18,398 nt of DNA from positions 1 through 18,398 of the forward strand of contig SFLN01000073.1 of assembly GCA_004554555.1 (NCBI GenBank), written 5' to 3'. The notes beneath the pieces are model-generated. The model was not told where the DNA came from, searched no databases, and saw only the letters and a program-made list of their open reading frames with translations. The DNA is from [Eubacterium] saphenum. Its GTDB lineage: Bacteria; Bacillota; Clostridia; Oscillospirales; Ruminococcaceae. Made by a program: the position numbers and the translations under genes. Shown here in pieces: positions 5,809-11,775 of this stretch; position 1 is the stretch's first letter, and each line of letters opens with the position of its first letter.

Positions 5809-7002
5809 ATGGACGATATGAAAAAGCTGATAGAGCGCTACAAAAAGGAGCTTATGGATATGAGCAAGAGCCGCCCCGCGCCCGCACCCGAGCCGCGTGC
5901 CGAGAAAAAACGCACGCCGCAGGTTATCGGGTATGTGGACGAGGGCGCGCAGCTTGACGAGATTTTTTCAAGGCTTGCCGAGAACCCGCCGCAGTCTGCT
6001 CCAACGGAAACCGTTCCCGAAGAACAAGCGCAAACGGAACAGGTTCCTACGAAACAGGTTTCCACGAAACAGGTTTCCGAGCAGAACGAAGAAATGCCCG
6101 AGGAAGTTGTCGGGGAAAACGAAGCTCCCGCTGAACCCGAAATGCCTGCTCCCGAGATGAACGAGCGCGAGATGCCCGAACCGGAAAATCCCTCGGCAAT
6201 CGCGGACGGTTATCCGACAAGGCAAACTCCCGAAGCGGACGAGGATATAACCGACAACCCGAGATTTACCGAGCCGCGATTTACCGAAATTCCGTCCTTT
6301 GAGCAAACCCGCGAGGATATCACGAACGAAAGCGTGCCCGAGAACAACGCTCCTGCGCCGAACGCTTCGGGTGTCACGGACAATTCCCCGACAACGCCGA
6401 GCGCGGATTTTGCTTACGGGGGAACGGTTTCCGAGGAGCGCGCCGAAGGCTTGAACCGACAGCCGATAAGCGGCACGGAATACGGCGAGCAGCTCACCGG
6501 TCGCAGCTTCCCCGATGAACGCACGCCCGAGAATTCCCGTTCGGATATCGTCCGCGAGGGCAGCCAGACCGAGCCGGGGAATTACCCCGAGCCTGTTTAC
6601 GCGGATTTCGCGGAGTTCGAGCGCAAAAACACCGGCAGAGGAACAATGTCGTTTCGCGTGTACACCGCGAGAGAGGCGCTTCCCGTAATCGGAGCAAAGA
6701 TTATCGTCACCAAGCAAATCGGCGGAGAAATGCACACGTTCAGCGTTCTCACAACCGATATGAGCGGGCAGACCGCGCCGATAACCCTCCCCGCGCCCGA
6801 GAAAAATCTCTCCCTTGACAGCGGCAACAAAATCCAGCCGTTTGCGCTGTACGACGCGGTTGTGTCAAAGACAGGCTACGCGACAATCAGATATACGGGC
6901 ATTCCCGTGTTTGACGGGGTGAATTCGGTTCAGCGCGCGGCGATGGTTCCCACGGAAGAGCAGATGACAGAGAATATTACGGAGGTGAGCGAAAATGCCT
7001 GA
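5809..7002 (+). CDS. Pro/Glu-rich protein with C-terminal carboxypeptidase-regulatory-like domain
   Basis: 397 residues from the ATG at 5809, chosen because CGGAGG (5796-5801) lies 7 nt upstream; a longer frame from 5734 lacks a ribosome site. The N-terminus is a short basic/acidic helix (MDDMKKLIERYKKELMDMSK). Residues about 20-270 are low-complexity, rich in Pro, Glu, Asn and Thr and probably disordered, with a small tandem repeat (TKQVSTKQVS). Residues about 275-385 form a beta-sandwich-like domain: FRVYTAREALPVIGAKIIV, TTDMSGQTAPITLPAP, YDAVVSKTGYATIRY, GIPVFDGVNSVQRAAMVP. I associate this pattern with the N-terminal domain of clostridial SleC-type cortex-lytic enzymes (from memory, not searched). 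There is no signal peptide. It overlaps the next gene by 8 bp, so the two products probably act together, perhaps as a split SleC. Confidence 0.75.
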   Translation: MDDMKKLIERYKKELMDMSKSRPAPAPEPRAEKKRTPQVIGYVDEGAQLDEIFSRLAENPPQSAPTETVPEEQAQTEQVPTKQVSTKQVSEQNEEMPEEVVGENEAPAEPEMPAPEMNEREMPEPENPSAIADGYPTRQTPEADEDITDNPRFTEPRFTEIPSFEQTREDITNESVPENNAPAPNASGVTDNSPTTPSADFAYGGTVSEERAEGLNRQPISGTEYGEQLTGRSFPDERTPENSRSDIVREGSQTEPGNYPEPVYADFAEFERKNTGRGTMSFRVYTAREALPVIGAKIIVTKQIGGEMHTFSVLTTDMSGQTAPITLPAPEKNLSLDSGNKIQPFALYDAVVSKTGYATIRYTGIPVFDGVNSVQRAAMVPTEEQMTENITEVSENA

Positions 7003-8368
7003 AGCAAATCTCCCGTTTGTGCCCGAGAACATCACCGTTCACCTCGGACCGCCCAACTCCAACGCTCAGAATGTCACGCTCACTTTCCCGAATTACATAA
7101 AAAATGTTGCATCGAGCGAGATTTTCCCAACGTGGCCCGAGGCGGCTCTCAGAGCCAACATTTACGTTCAGATTTCCTTTGCGCTGAACCGCGTCTACAC
7201 CGAGTGGTACAGAAGCCGCGGCTACAATTTCGACATAACAAGCTCCACGCAGTACGACCAGGCGTTCGTGAACGGGCGCGATGTTTTCGAGAATATCAGC
7301 CGTATTGTCGATGAGATTTTCAACAACTACGTTGTCAGGAGAGGCAGCGTTGAGCCGCTTTTCACGGCGTTCTGCAACGGCACAACCGTAACCTGCGAGG
7401 GACTTTCGCAATGGGGCACGGTAACTCTCGCAAACCGCGGCTACACGCCGTACGAGATGCTTCAATTCTACTACGGAAACGACATCGATATCGTGTACAA
7501 CGCGCCGATTTCGCCGAATATTCCGAGTTATCCGGGAACGCCGTTTGGGTTTGGTTCAACGGGAAACGAGGTGCGGTCAATTCAGGTCGAGCTGAACAGA
7601 ATCAGCACAAATTACCCCGCGATACCGAAAATTGTTCCCGCAAACGGAATTTACGGCGAGGGCACGGTTGAGGCGGTGCGGGTATTCCAAGGTGTTTTCG
7701 GGCTGCCGCAGACTGGGATTGTGAACAAATCGACGTGGTATCAGATTAAGTACATTTTCACGGCGGTCAAGGGTTTGTCGGAGCTTACGAGCGAGGGCTT
7801 GACCGAGGAAGAGGTGTCGAACATTTTCGAGAAAGACCTGCGCCAGGGCGATTACGGGGAGCGCGTGCGCGTTGTTCAGTACTATCTGAACGTAATCGCG
7901 TACTTTAACCCCGAAATTCCGATGGTGACGTCGGACGGCGTGTTCAACTCGGCGATGGACAATCAAGTTAAAGCATTTGAGCGGTTTTACGGGTTAACGC
8001 CGGACGGGGTTGTGGATTTCAGAACGTGGGAGCTGATAAACGAGATTTATCGGAATATTGTGAACAACCTGCCCGAGGGTTACGCGGGAGCAACGGCGGC
8101 GCTTTATCCGGGGTACAATTTAACTCCGGGAATGCGCAATGACGATGTGAAGGAATTTCAGACGTATCTGCGGGTAATCGGGCAGAATATCGGGCAAATT
8201 CCCGTGATTGAGGCGACGGGGTATTTCGGGCCGGAGACGGAAAGAGCGGTTATGACGTTTCAGCGGCTGTACGGGATTGAGCCGACAGGGATTGTCGGGG
8301 CGCTGACGTGGGATACGGCGGCGAAGGAGTATAATTTCATAAGGTTTGGGACAACGAGGACGGGATAA
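6995..8368 (+). CDS. SpoIID-like domain protein with three peptidoglycan-binding repeats (SleC-like)
   Basis: 457 residues. Residues about 30-170 resemble the SpoIID/LytB lytic-transglycosylase fold. YIKNVASSEIFPTWPEAALRA (34-54) aligns with the family helix carrying the catalytic Glu (E42 here), and GLSQWGT with YEMLQFYYGNDIDIV matches the conserved C-terminal part. A Cys pair (CNGTTVTC) sits where the family has metal-binding cysteines, but I do not see the matching His. Three PG_binding_1 domains follow at about 188-250, 285-352 and 378-445, each with the G.YG/FG..T/N..AV..FQ...GL...G..D/N..TW pattern. The architecture fits a spore cortex-lytic enzyme. There is no signal peptide, as in other proteins made in the mother cell or forespore (inference). 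GGAGGTGA precedes the ATG, and the start overlaps the previous gene by 8 bp. A repeat element begins 17 bp after the stop. Confidence 0.82.
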   Translation: MPEANLPFVPENITVHLGPPNSNAQNVTLTFPNYIKNVASSEIFPTWPEAALRANIYVQISFALNRVYTEWYRSRGYNFDITSSTQYDQAFVNGRDVFENISRIVDEIFNNYVVRRGSVEPLFTAFCNGTTVTCEGLSQWGTVTLANRGYTPYEMLQFYYGNDIDIVYNAPISPNIPSYPGTPFGFGSTGNEVRSIQVELNRISTNYPAIPKIVPANGIYGEGTVEAVRVFQGVFGLPQTGIVNKSTWYQIKYIFTAVKGLSELTSEGLTEEEVSNIFEKDLRQGDYGERVRVVQYYLNVIAYFNPEIPMVTSDGVFNSAMDNQVKAFERFYGLTPDGVVDFRTWELINEIYRNIVNNLPEGYAGATAALYPGYNLTPGMRNDDVKEFQTYLRVIGQNIGQIPVIEATGYFGPETERAVMTFQRLYGIEPTGIVGALTWDTAAKEYNFIRFGTTRTG

Positions 8369-8384
8369 ACGCGCAGCGAAAAAA

Positions 8385-8457
8385 GTCTTTTTGGAAGTCT
8401 TGAAACCTTTTTCTTCAGAAAAAGGTTTCAAGCCGCCGGAGGCACTGGAGCGAAGCG
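8385..8457 (+). repeat. 73-bp hairpin repeat, copy A
   Basis: Begins GTCTTTTTGG and contains a perfect 15-bp stem, CTTGAAACCTTTTTC-TTCA-GAAAAAGGTTTCAAG (arms 8399-8413 and 8418-8432). It ends with the tail GCCGGAGGCACTGGAGCGAAGCG (8435-8457). It aligns without gaps to copy B at 18326-18398 on the opposite strand: 60 of 73 positions are identical. Four stem positions that differ are matched by four partner changes, so both stems stay perfect. It lies 17 bp after the SpoIID-like gene stop. No T-run follows the stem, so it is not a standard terminator for that gene. Confidence 0.85.
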
Positions 8458-8528
8458 AAAAAAATATAAAAAAGGACGATTTCAAGGACTAATCTTTAGC
8501 CAACAATCTAGGAATTCAGTAAGCAACC

Positions 8529-8568
8529 CTTGCCAATTTTTCGGGTTTGACACCCGAAAAATCGCAAG
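8529..8568. repeat. Long perfect-core hairpin
   Basis: CTTGC (8529-8533) and ATTTTTCGGGT (8536-8546) pair with ACCCGAAAAAT (8552-8562) and GCAAG (8564-8568). This makes a 16-bp stem with one small asymmetric internal loop and a TTGAC loop. No T-run follows on either strand, so it is not an obvious terminator. Confidence 0.7.
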
Positions 8569-8612
8569 CAATCAGAGCTGACTACCCTCGATGGAAAAAC
8601 CGATACGTTCAA

Positions 8613-8686
8613 GCGCGATTTTGAGAAGCGAGGAACGAGTTTCTCAAAATCGCGCATTTTCGCCGGTTCGATGCCGGCGAAAATGC
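8613..8686 (+). repeat. Composite hairpin unit 1 (15-bp stem plus TTCGATG-loop stem)
   Basis: First stem: GCGCGATTTTGAGAA (8613-8627) pairs perfectly with 8641-8655 across a 13-nt loop. Second stem, overlapping by two bases: GCATTTTCGCCGG (8654-8666), loop TTCGATG (8667-8673), CCGGCGAAAATGC (8674-8686), a perfect 13-bp arm. The second hairpin recurs in unit 2 with one compensated base-pair change and an identical loop. Confidence 0.75.
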
Positions 8687-8715
8687 CGGAGAGCGCGTAT
8701 ATATCAAAGCCAAAG

Positions 8716-8811
8716 GCGGGTGAAGCCACGCAAAACGCCCTCGCGATTTTATCAACTCTCGGGCGTGGCTTCACCCGCGCATTTTCGGCGGTTCGATGCC
8801 GCCGAAAATGC
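8716..8811 (+). repeat. Composite hairpin unit 2 (16-bp stem plus TTCGATG-loop stem)
   Basis: First stem: GCGGGTGAAGCCACGC (8716-8731) pairs perfectly with 8763-8778 across a 31-nt loop. Second stem: GCATTTTCGGCGG (8779-8791), loop TTCGATG (8792-8798), CCGCCGAAAATGC (8799-8811). The second hairpin equals that of unit 1 except for one C-G to G-C swap at stem position 10. The first stems of the two units differ in sequence but take the same place. Confidence 0.75.
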
Positions 8812-8951
8812 TAGGGTTTTGCAGAAACCCCAACTCTATTCGCAAAGCCGAGCGAGAGTTCCCACAAAGCCTGTTCCGGGAGCGAAAGCAAAGTCGGGTT
8901 CACGAGAAAGCGCGGTCTGTTCAAAAAACAAGGCTCTCGCGCGGCAAGTTG

Positions 8952-8988
8952 TCAAAAAGAAAAGCGGCACGTCAAGAAAACGCGCCGC
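8952..8988 (-). terminator. Terminator downstream of the ferredoxin gene
   Basis: GCGGC (8964-8968) pairs with GCCGC (8984-8988), with an additional CG/CG step inside. The minus strand continues TTTTCTTTTT, giving termination after the ferredoxin stop at 9000. On the plus strand the stem is followed by TTTTTTT as well, so it may work both ways. Confidence 0.75.
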
Positions 8989-8999
8989 CTTTTTTTCTG

Positions 9000-9182
9000 C
9001 TAAATCAAGTGAATAACGCTCACGGGGCAAGCGTCCGCAGCCTCGCCGACTTTGTCGTCCGAGCCGCTTGCACCGGGAATAACGGTGGAAAGACCGTCCT
9101 CGGCGATACGAAACACCTCGGGACAGATTTCCGCGCACAAACCGCAGCCGATGCACCCGTCGCGGTCAATTTCTATCTTCAT
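9000..9182 (-). CDS. Single-cluster 4Fe-4S ferredoxin
   Basis: A 60-residue ferredoxin carrying electrons at low potential in the cytoplasm. The motif CIGCGLCAEICP supplies C10, C13 and C16 (with C20), and ACPVSVI near the C-terminus supplies the fourth ligand, as in monocluster ferredoxins of the Thermotoga/Bacillus type. A central acidic stretch (SGSDDKVGEAAD) replaces the second cluster. The gene follows whiA by 58 bp, and a hairpin in that gap covers its GGGGG ribosome site. With the iron-sulfur flavoprotein two genes upstream, a shared redox role is possible (inference). It is followed by a terminator, so it is the last gene of the operon. Confidence 0.93.
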   Translation of the reverse strand: MKIEIDRDGCIGCGLCAEICPEVFRIAEDGLSTVIPGASGSDDKVGEAADACPVSVIHLI

Positions 9183-9189
9183 AAAAATT

Positions 9190-9225
9190 CCCCCTTTTCA
9201 CCGTTATTTTACACGGAAAAAAGGG
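9190..9225 (-). promoter_or_regulatory. Hairpin sequestering the ferredoxin ribosome site
   Basis: On the minus strand CCCTTTTTTCCGT pairs with ACGGTGAAAAGGG (11 of 13 pairs, with a 2x2 internal loop) across GTAAAATA. The 3' arm contains the GGGGG Shine-Dalgarno sequence of the ferredoxin gene. It may limit translation, or act as a weak terminator after whiA because T residues follow. Confidence 0.5.
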
Positions 9226-9240
9226 AGTTATTCACAAATT

Positions 9241-10125
9241 TCAACTTTCGCCCTTGTCCAAGCGGATTTGCTCCGCAAGTGCCGAGAGCTTTTTCAAACG
9301 GTGGTTCAGTCCGCTTCGGCTTATCGTCTCCTCAAACATCGCGCAAAGCTCCGAGAGTGAGCTTTCGCGGTTGTTCAGTCGAAGCAGCGCGGTTTCGCGA
9401 AGCTCTGGGCTGAGATTATCCAAACCGATTTCCTCAAGCACCAGCTCGATATCACGGCAGCTTTTTTCACTCGCCGCAACGGTTTTGTCAAGATTTGCGC
9501 TGTCGCAGTTCACCGAGCGGTTCGCACGGTTTCGCAAATCCTTTTCAATCTTGACCTGCATTATCTCAAGCGAGTGCGTGCCCGCGCCGATATAGGTGAG
9601 AAAATCCTCAATCTGCTCGCTCGTCTTTGAATAGAGCACAGTTTGGGATTTGCGCTCGGTGGTTTTGAGGAACATTCCGTGCTCGGAGATAAAGTCTGCG
9701 AGGACCTCCGCACGCGTGCTGTCGGGAAGAACAAGCTCCAAGTGATACTCCTTCTGAGGATTTGTGACATAGCCGCAGCACACGAAAATTCCGCGCAAAA
9801 ACGCGCTTGCGTTATCGTCGCTTCCCGAAACAACGTTTTCGTTCACGCACGAAAAGTCACCGAAGAAATCCGACTTCACGCTCAGCGTGTACAGCGAGCC
9901 GCCGTTTTTGACAAGACGGCGCGTCTCATAGTGCTCGTTTTTGAAAACGCGCGCGCAAAGTCCCTGAGCTGCCGAGAAAATGTCAAGATTTTCCGTTCTC
10001 ACCACGGGTTTACCCGAAACACTTTTCCCCGCGAAAAACATACCGTAAAGCATCGCGGTCATCTCGCGCTCGGAAAGCTCCTTGACAACGCAGAGCTGTT
10101 TTTTTATTTCGGAAGAAAATGACAT
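9241..10125 (-). CDS. whiA: DNA-binding protein WhiA
   Basis: A 294-residue WhiA. The family joins a degenerate LAGLIDADG homing-endonuclease-like domain to a C-terminal helix-turn-helix. It affects cell division and chromosome segregation in Firmicutes and sporulation septation in Streptomyces. Visible: N-terminal MSFSSEIKKQLC and EREMTAMLYGMFFAG; central AFLRGIFVCCGYVTNPQKEYHLEL (the first LAGLIDADG-like helix); and the HTH region ENLSPELRETALLRLNNRESSLSELCAMF with SRSGLNHRLKKL. Length is typical. It follows the flavoprotein gene by 29 bp. In most Firmicutes whiA follows rapZ and yvcK; here a plus-strand regulatory cassette and the flavoprotein gene lie between rapZ and whiA, and yvcK is not in the window. 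Confidence 0.94.
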   Translation of the reverse strand: MSFSSEIKKQLCVVKELSEREMTAMLYGMFFAGKSVSGKPVVRTENLDIFSAAQGLCARVFKNEHYETRRLVKNGGSLYTLSVKSDFFGDFSCVNENVVSGSDDNASAFLRGIFVCCGYVTNPQKEYHLELVLPDSTRAEVLADFISEHGMFLKTTERKSQTVLYSKTSEQIEDFLTYIGAGTHSLEIMQVKIEKDLRNRANRSVNCDSANLDKTVAASEKSCRDIELVLEEIGLDNLSPELRETALLRLNNRESSLSELCAMFEETISRSGLNHRLKKLSALAEQIRLDKGES

Positions 10126-10154
10126 AGCTCACCTTCCTGCAAAAATTCAACCGT

Positions 10155-10775
10155 TCAGCGGATAAAGCTCGTCTTAATCGGCGTTTCAAGCGCAGGGAAA
10201 CCAATTCCCGCCGCCTTTCCCGCCTCAATGCACTTCAAAAGCCACGCCATATTGTTGCCGAGCGTTCTCATCGTCTGCAAGCCTTCCTCGTCCTTCAAAA
10301 CGTCCTCGGGAACGCTTCCGTGAACCTGATTCCAGTACTGCGAGGACACAATCGGCATACAGCTTATCGTGAAATACTTGTTTATCTGGTCAAATGCAGC
10401 GGAAGCACCGCCTCTGCGGCAGCTCACCACGGCAGCCGCGGGCTTGCCCAAAAGATATTTTTTCCCCGAGAAGAAAGCTCTGTCCATAAACGAGGTGAGC
10501 GCGCCCGATGCCGCCGCGTAGTGAACGGGCGAACCGAAAACAAAGCCGTCCGCGTCCTTTGCCTTTTCAACGAAATCGTTCACGCAGTCGCCGCGAAAGC
10601 ACTTCCCCGTTTTTCCGCAAGCGCCGCAGCCGATACAGCCCGCAAGCGCGTCCTTGCCAAGCCAGAAAATCTCGGTTTCAACGCCGTTTGCCCGAAGCGC
10701 CTTTTCAACCTCGCTCAGCGCCGTGTATGTACAGCCTTTTTCCTTGGGTGAACCGTTTACAAGAATTACCTTCAT
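10155..10775 (-). CDS. NADPH-dependent FMN reductase / iron-sulfur flavoprotein family
   Basis: 206 residues from the ATG at 10775, chosen for the AGGAGG ribosome site and the fold-defining start MKVILVNGSPKEKGCTYTAL. The flavodoxin-like fold is shown by the FMN phosphate loop GSPKEKG (about 8-14) and the FVFGSPVHYAAASGALTSFMDRA segment that stacks on the flavin. GCIGCGACGKTGKC (about 50-63) supplies a Cx2Cx2Cx5C set, as in Isf-type flavoproteins that bind a 4Fe-4S cluster; a disulfide or metal-free role cannot be excluded. A sigma-A promoter lies at 10803-10831. It is the first gene of an apparent operon with whiA and ferredoxin, so the ferredoxin could be its electron partner (inference). 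A longer open frame upstream runs through the promoter and is not credible. Confidence 0.85.
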   Translation of the reverse strand: MKVILVNGSPKEKGCTYTALSEVEKALRANGVETEIFWLGKDALAGCIGCGACGKTGKCFRGDCVNDFVEKAKDADGFVFGSPVHYAAASGALTSFMDRAFFSGKKYLLGKPAAAVVSCRRGGASAAFDQINKYFTISCMPIVSSQYWNQVHGSVPEDVLKDEEGLQTMRTLGNNMAWLLKCIEAGKAAGIGFPALETPIKTSFIR

Positions 10776-10802
10776 ACAAAAACCTCCTAACTTTGTATCT
10801 CT

Positions 10803-10831
10803 ATTGTAACACATTTCAAGGTAAATTTCAA
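10803..10831 (-). promoter_or_regulatory. Sigma-A promoter for the flavoprotein-whiA-ferredoxin operon
   Basis: Minus strand TTGAAA (10826-10831), 17-bp spacer, TACAAT (10803-10808), followed by AGGAGG and the ATG at 10775. It is divergent from the promoter at 10917-10945, with about 85 bp between the -35 boxes. Confidence 0.8.
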
Positions 10832-10916
10832 GGGCAATAACGCTCGTTTTTATTCGACGGTTTCCGTCAATCTTTTCAGAAATTTTGTGAAAAATGAACA
10901 AAATTTCCAAAACCTA

Positions 10917-10945
10917 TTGACACTACAAGTTTCTTGTGGTATAAT
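10917..10945 (+). promoter_or_regulatory. Sigma-A promoter with operator palindrome in the spacer
   Basis: TTGACA (10917-10922), 17-bp spacer, TATAAT (10940-10945): a full consensus promoter. Between the hexamers is an inverted repeat, ACTACAAG-TTT-CTTGTGGT (10922-10940), with one mismatch in 8-bp arms. A repressor bound here would block polymerase. The Xre-type protein encoded two genes downstream is the natural candidate, giving autoregulation (inference). Confidence 0.8.
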
Positions 10946-10984
10946 CTGTTCATAGATGAAAATTAAAATGAAAGAGGCGGTGAA

Positions 10985-11392
10985 ATGAACTTTGTTGGAA
11001 TATTAAAGGCTGCGCGTGAAGCTGAAATGGAAATCACGGCGGAGCTTGAACAAATTGAACGGCTGCACAGGATTATGAGGAACACCGGTCACAGCCTTGC
11101 TTATGCGCAGTCGCTTGCCGAAAATCTTGCGAAATTCGAGGAGGAGCTGAACGCGAACATTGACCGCGCCGTTGACGCGAAACGCGAGGCTTTGAAGGTG
11201 CTGAGCGCGCTGCACGGCGACGAGCGCACGATTTTGTATCAGTATTATATACTGGCAAAGGACTGGCGGAAAATCTCCGACGAGATGTACATAAGCGAGC
11301 GGCAGGTTTTCAACCTCAGAAAAAAGGCGCTCGACAGTCTGAACAGGCACTACAAATGCGCTAAACAAACGGTTTGCGAGGTGACGCTATGA
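10985..11392 (+). CDS. DUF1492-like / sigma-70 region 4-like phage-type regulator
   Basis: 135 residues. The N-terminal two-thirds is an amphipathic helical region (about 15-85; ELEQIERLHRIMRNT, LAENLAKFEEELNANIDRA). The C-terminus looks like a sigma-region-4 helix-turn-helix: LHGDERTILYQYYILAKDWRKISDEMYISERQVFNLRKKALDSL (about 77-120). This matches the layout of DUF1492, ArpU and RinA-type late regulators of Gram-positive phages and integrative elements. The ribosome site is GAGGCGGTG before the ATG at 10985. It is the first gene of the cassette and overlaps the repressor gene by 4 bp (ATGA). It may direct transcription of genes that no longer sit nearby. Confidence 0.75.
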   Translation: MNFVGILKAAREAEMEITAELEQIERLHRIMRNTGHSLAYAQSLAENLAKFEEELNANIDRAVDAKREALKVLSALHGDERTILYQYYILAKDWRKISDEMYISERQVFNLRKKALDSLNRHYKCAKQTVCEVTL

Positions 11393-11682
11393 AAATCGGC
11401 GAGAAGATTTTTGAACTCAGACGAAAAGCGGGGCTAACCCAGCGGGATTTGGCGCTGAAAATCGGCGTTACGCCGTCCGCGGTCGGCAACTACGAGCAAG
11501 GCGTGAGTTTTCCGCGCGAAGAGGTGCTGTATCGGCTGTTTGACGCGCTCGGCTGCACCCCGAACGAGCTTTTCGGCTTCGAGGAGGAAACCGTAGCGAT
11601 TGCCGCGAGAAAGGGCGGCGGTACGATTGTCCTCAAAAAACGCGGCAAGAAGAGCATTTTCGACGCGCCGGATTACCGTTAG
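11389..11682 (+). CDS. Xre-family (HTH_3) transcriptional repressor
   Basis: 97 residues from the ATG at 11389, which overlaps the previous stop (ATGA) and follows GAGGTGA; a TTG at 11374 would add five residues but lacks a better site. The HTH occupies residues about 4-60: KIFELRRKAGLTQRDLALKIGVTPSAVGNYEQGVSFPREEVLYRLFDALGCTPNELFG, a textbook cro/cI-type domain. The C-terminal 35 residues are basic (RKGGGTIVLKKRGKKSIF) with no dimerisation domain of the CI/LexA type. Paired with the ImmA/IrrE peptidase downstream, it resembles ImmR/ImmA of ICEBs1-type elements, where the peptidase cleaves the repressor. It probably binds the palindrome in the promoter at 10922-10940 (inference). Confidence 0.9.
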   Translation: MKIGEKIFELRRKAGLTQRDLALKIGVTPSAVGNYEQGVSFPREEVLYRLFDALGCTPNELFGFEEETVAIAARKGGGTIVLKKRGKKSIFDAPDYR

Positions 11683-11748
11683 CGGAATGTCGGGCAACGG
11701 AAAATGCAGCTATCACAGCTGGATATGGCGCTGCGCGTTAACGTTTGA
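11683..11748 (+). pseudogene. Remnant of a second helix-turn-helix segment
   Basis: Directly after the repressor stop and in the same frame, the DNA reads RNVGQRKMQLSQLDMALRVNV and then a stop at 11746-11748. LSQLDMALRVNV resembles the LTQRDLALKIGV segment of the intact repressor and of Xre domains generally. Too short to fold, it looks like a leftover of a duplicated repressor or of an HTH once fused to the downstream peptidase. Chance resemblance is possible over 13 residues. Confidence 0.4.
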
Positions 11749-11775
11749 GAAATGTGGCAGCGAAAGGAGCGAAAA

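Larger units (their letters stand above)
8369..8999. other. 630-bp non-coding region packed with inverted repeats
   Basis: Between the SpoIID-like gene and the ferredoxin terminator I see no convincing gene. The region holds the 73-bp repeat copy A, a long hairpin at 8529-8568 and two composite hairpin units (8613-8686 and 8716-8811). It also has smaller stems at 8814-8830 (GGGTTT/AAACCC) and 8832-8860 (AACTCT/AGAGTT), and a terminator at 8964-8988. Reading frames here translate the hairpin arms on both strands and look artefactual. The region could be nested insertions of short palindromic elements or one structured RNA locus. Confidence 0.6.

Noticed and set aside
4191..8368. Complete prophage
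   Set aside because: Only terminase genes are phage-like; no integrase, capsid, portal, tail or holin is present, and the adjacent genes look like spore-related host genes.
8529..8811. CRISPR array
   Set aside because: The repeats are hairpins of differing length with no regular spacer pattern, only two copies of the shared motif occur, and no cas gene is visible.
8591..9413. Two long plus-strand reading frames in the hairpin region (8591-9016 and 8796-9413)
   Set aside because: They translate both arms of inverted repeats, are rich in Arg/Ser without recognisable domains, have no good ribosome site, and run antisense into the clear ferredoxin gene (the second also into whiA).
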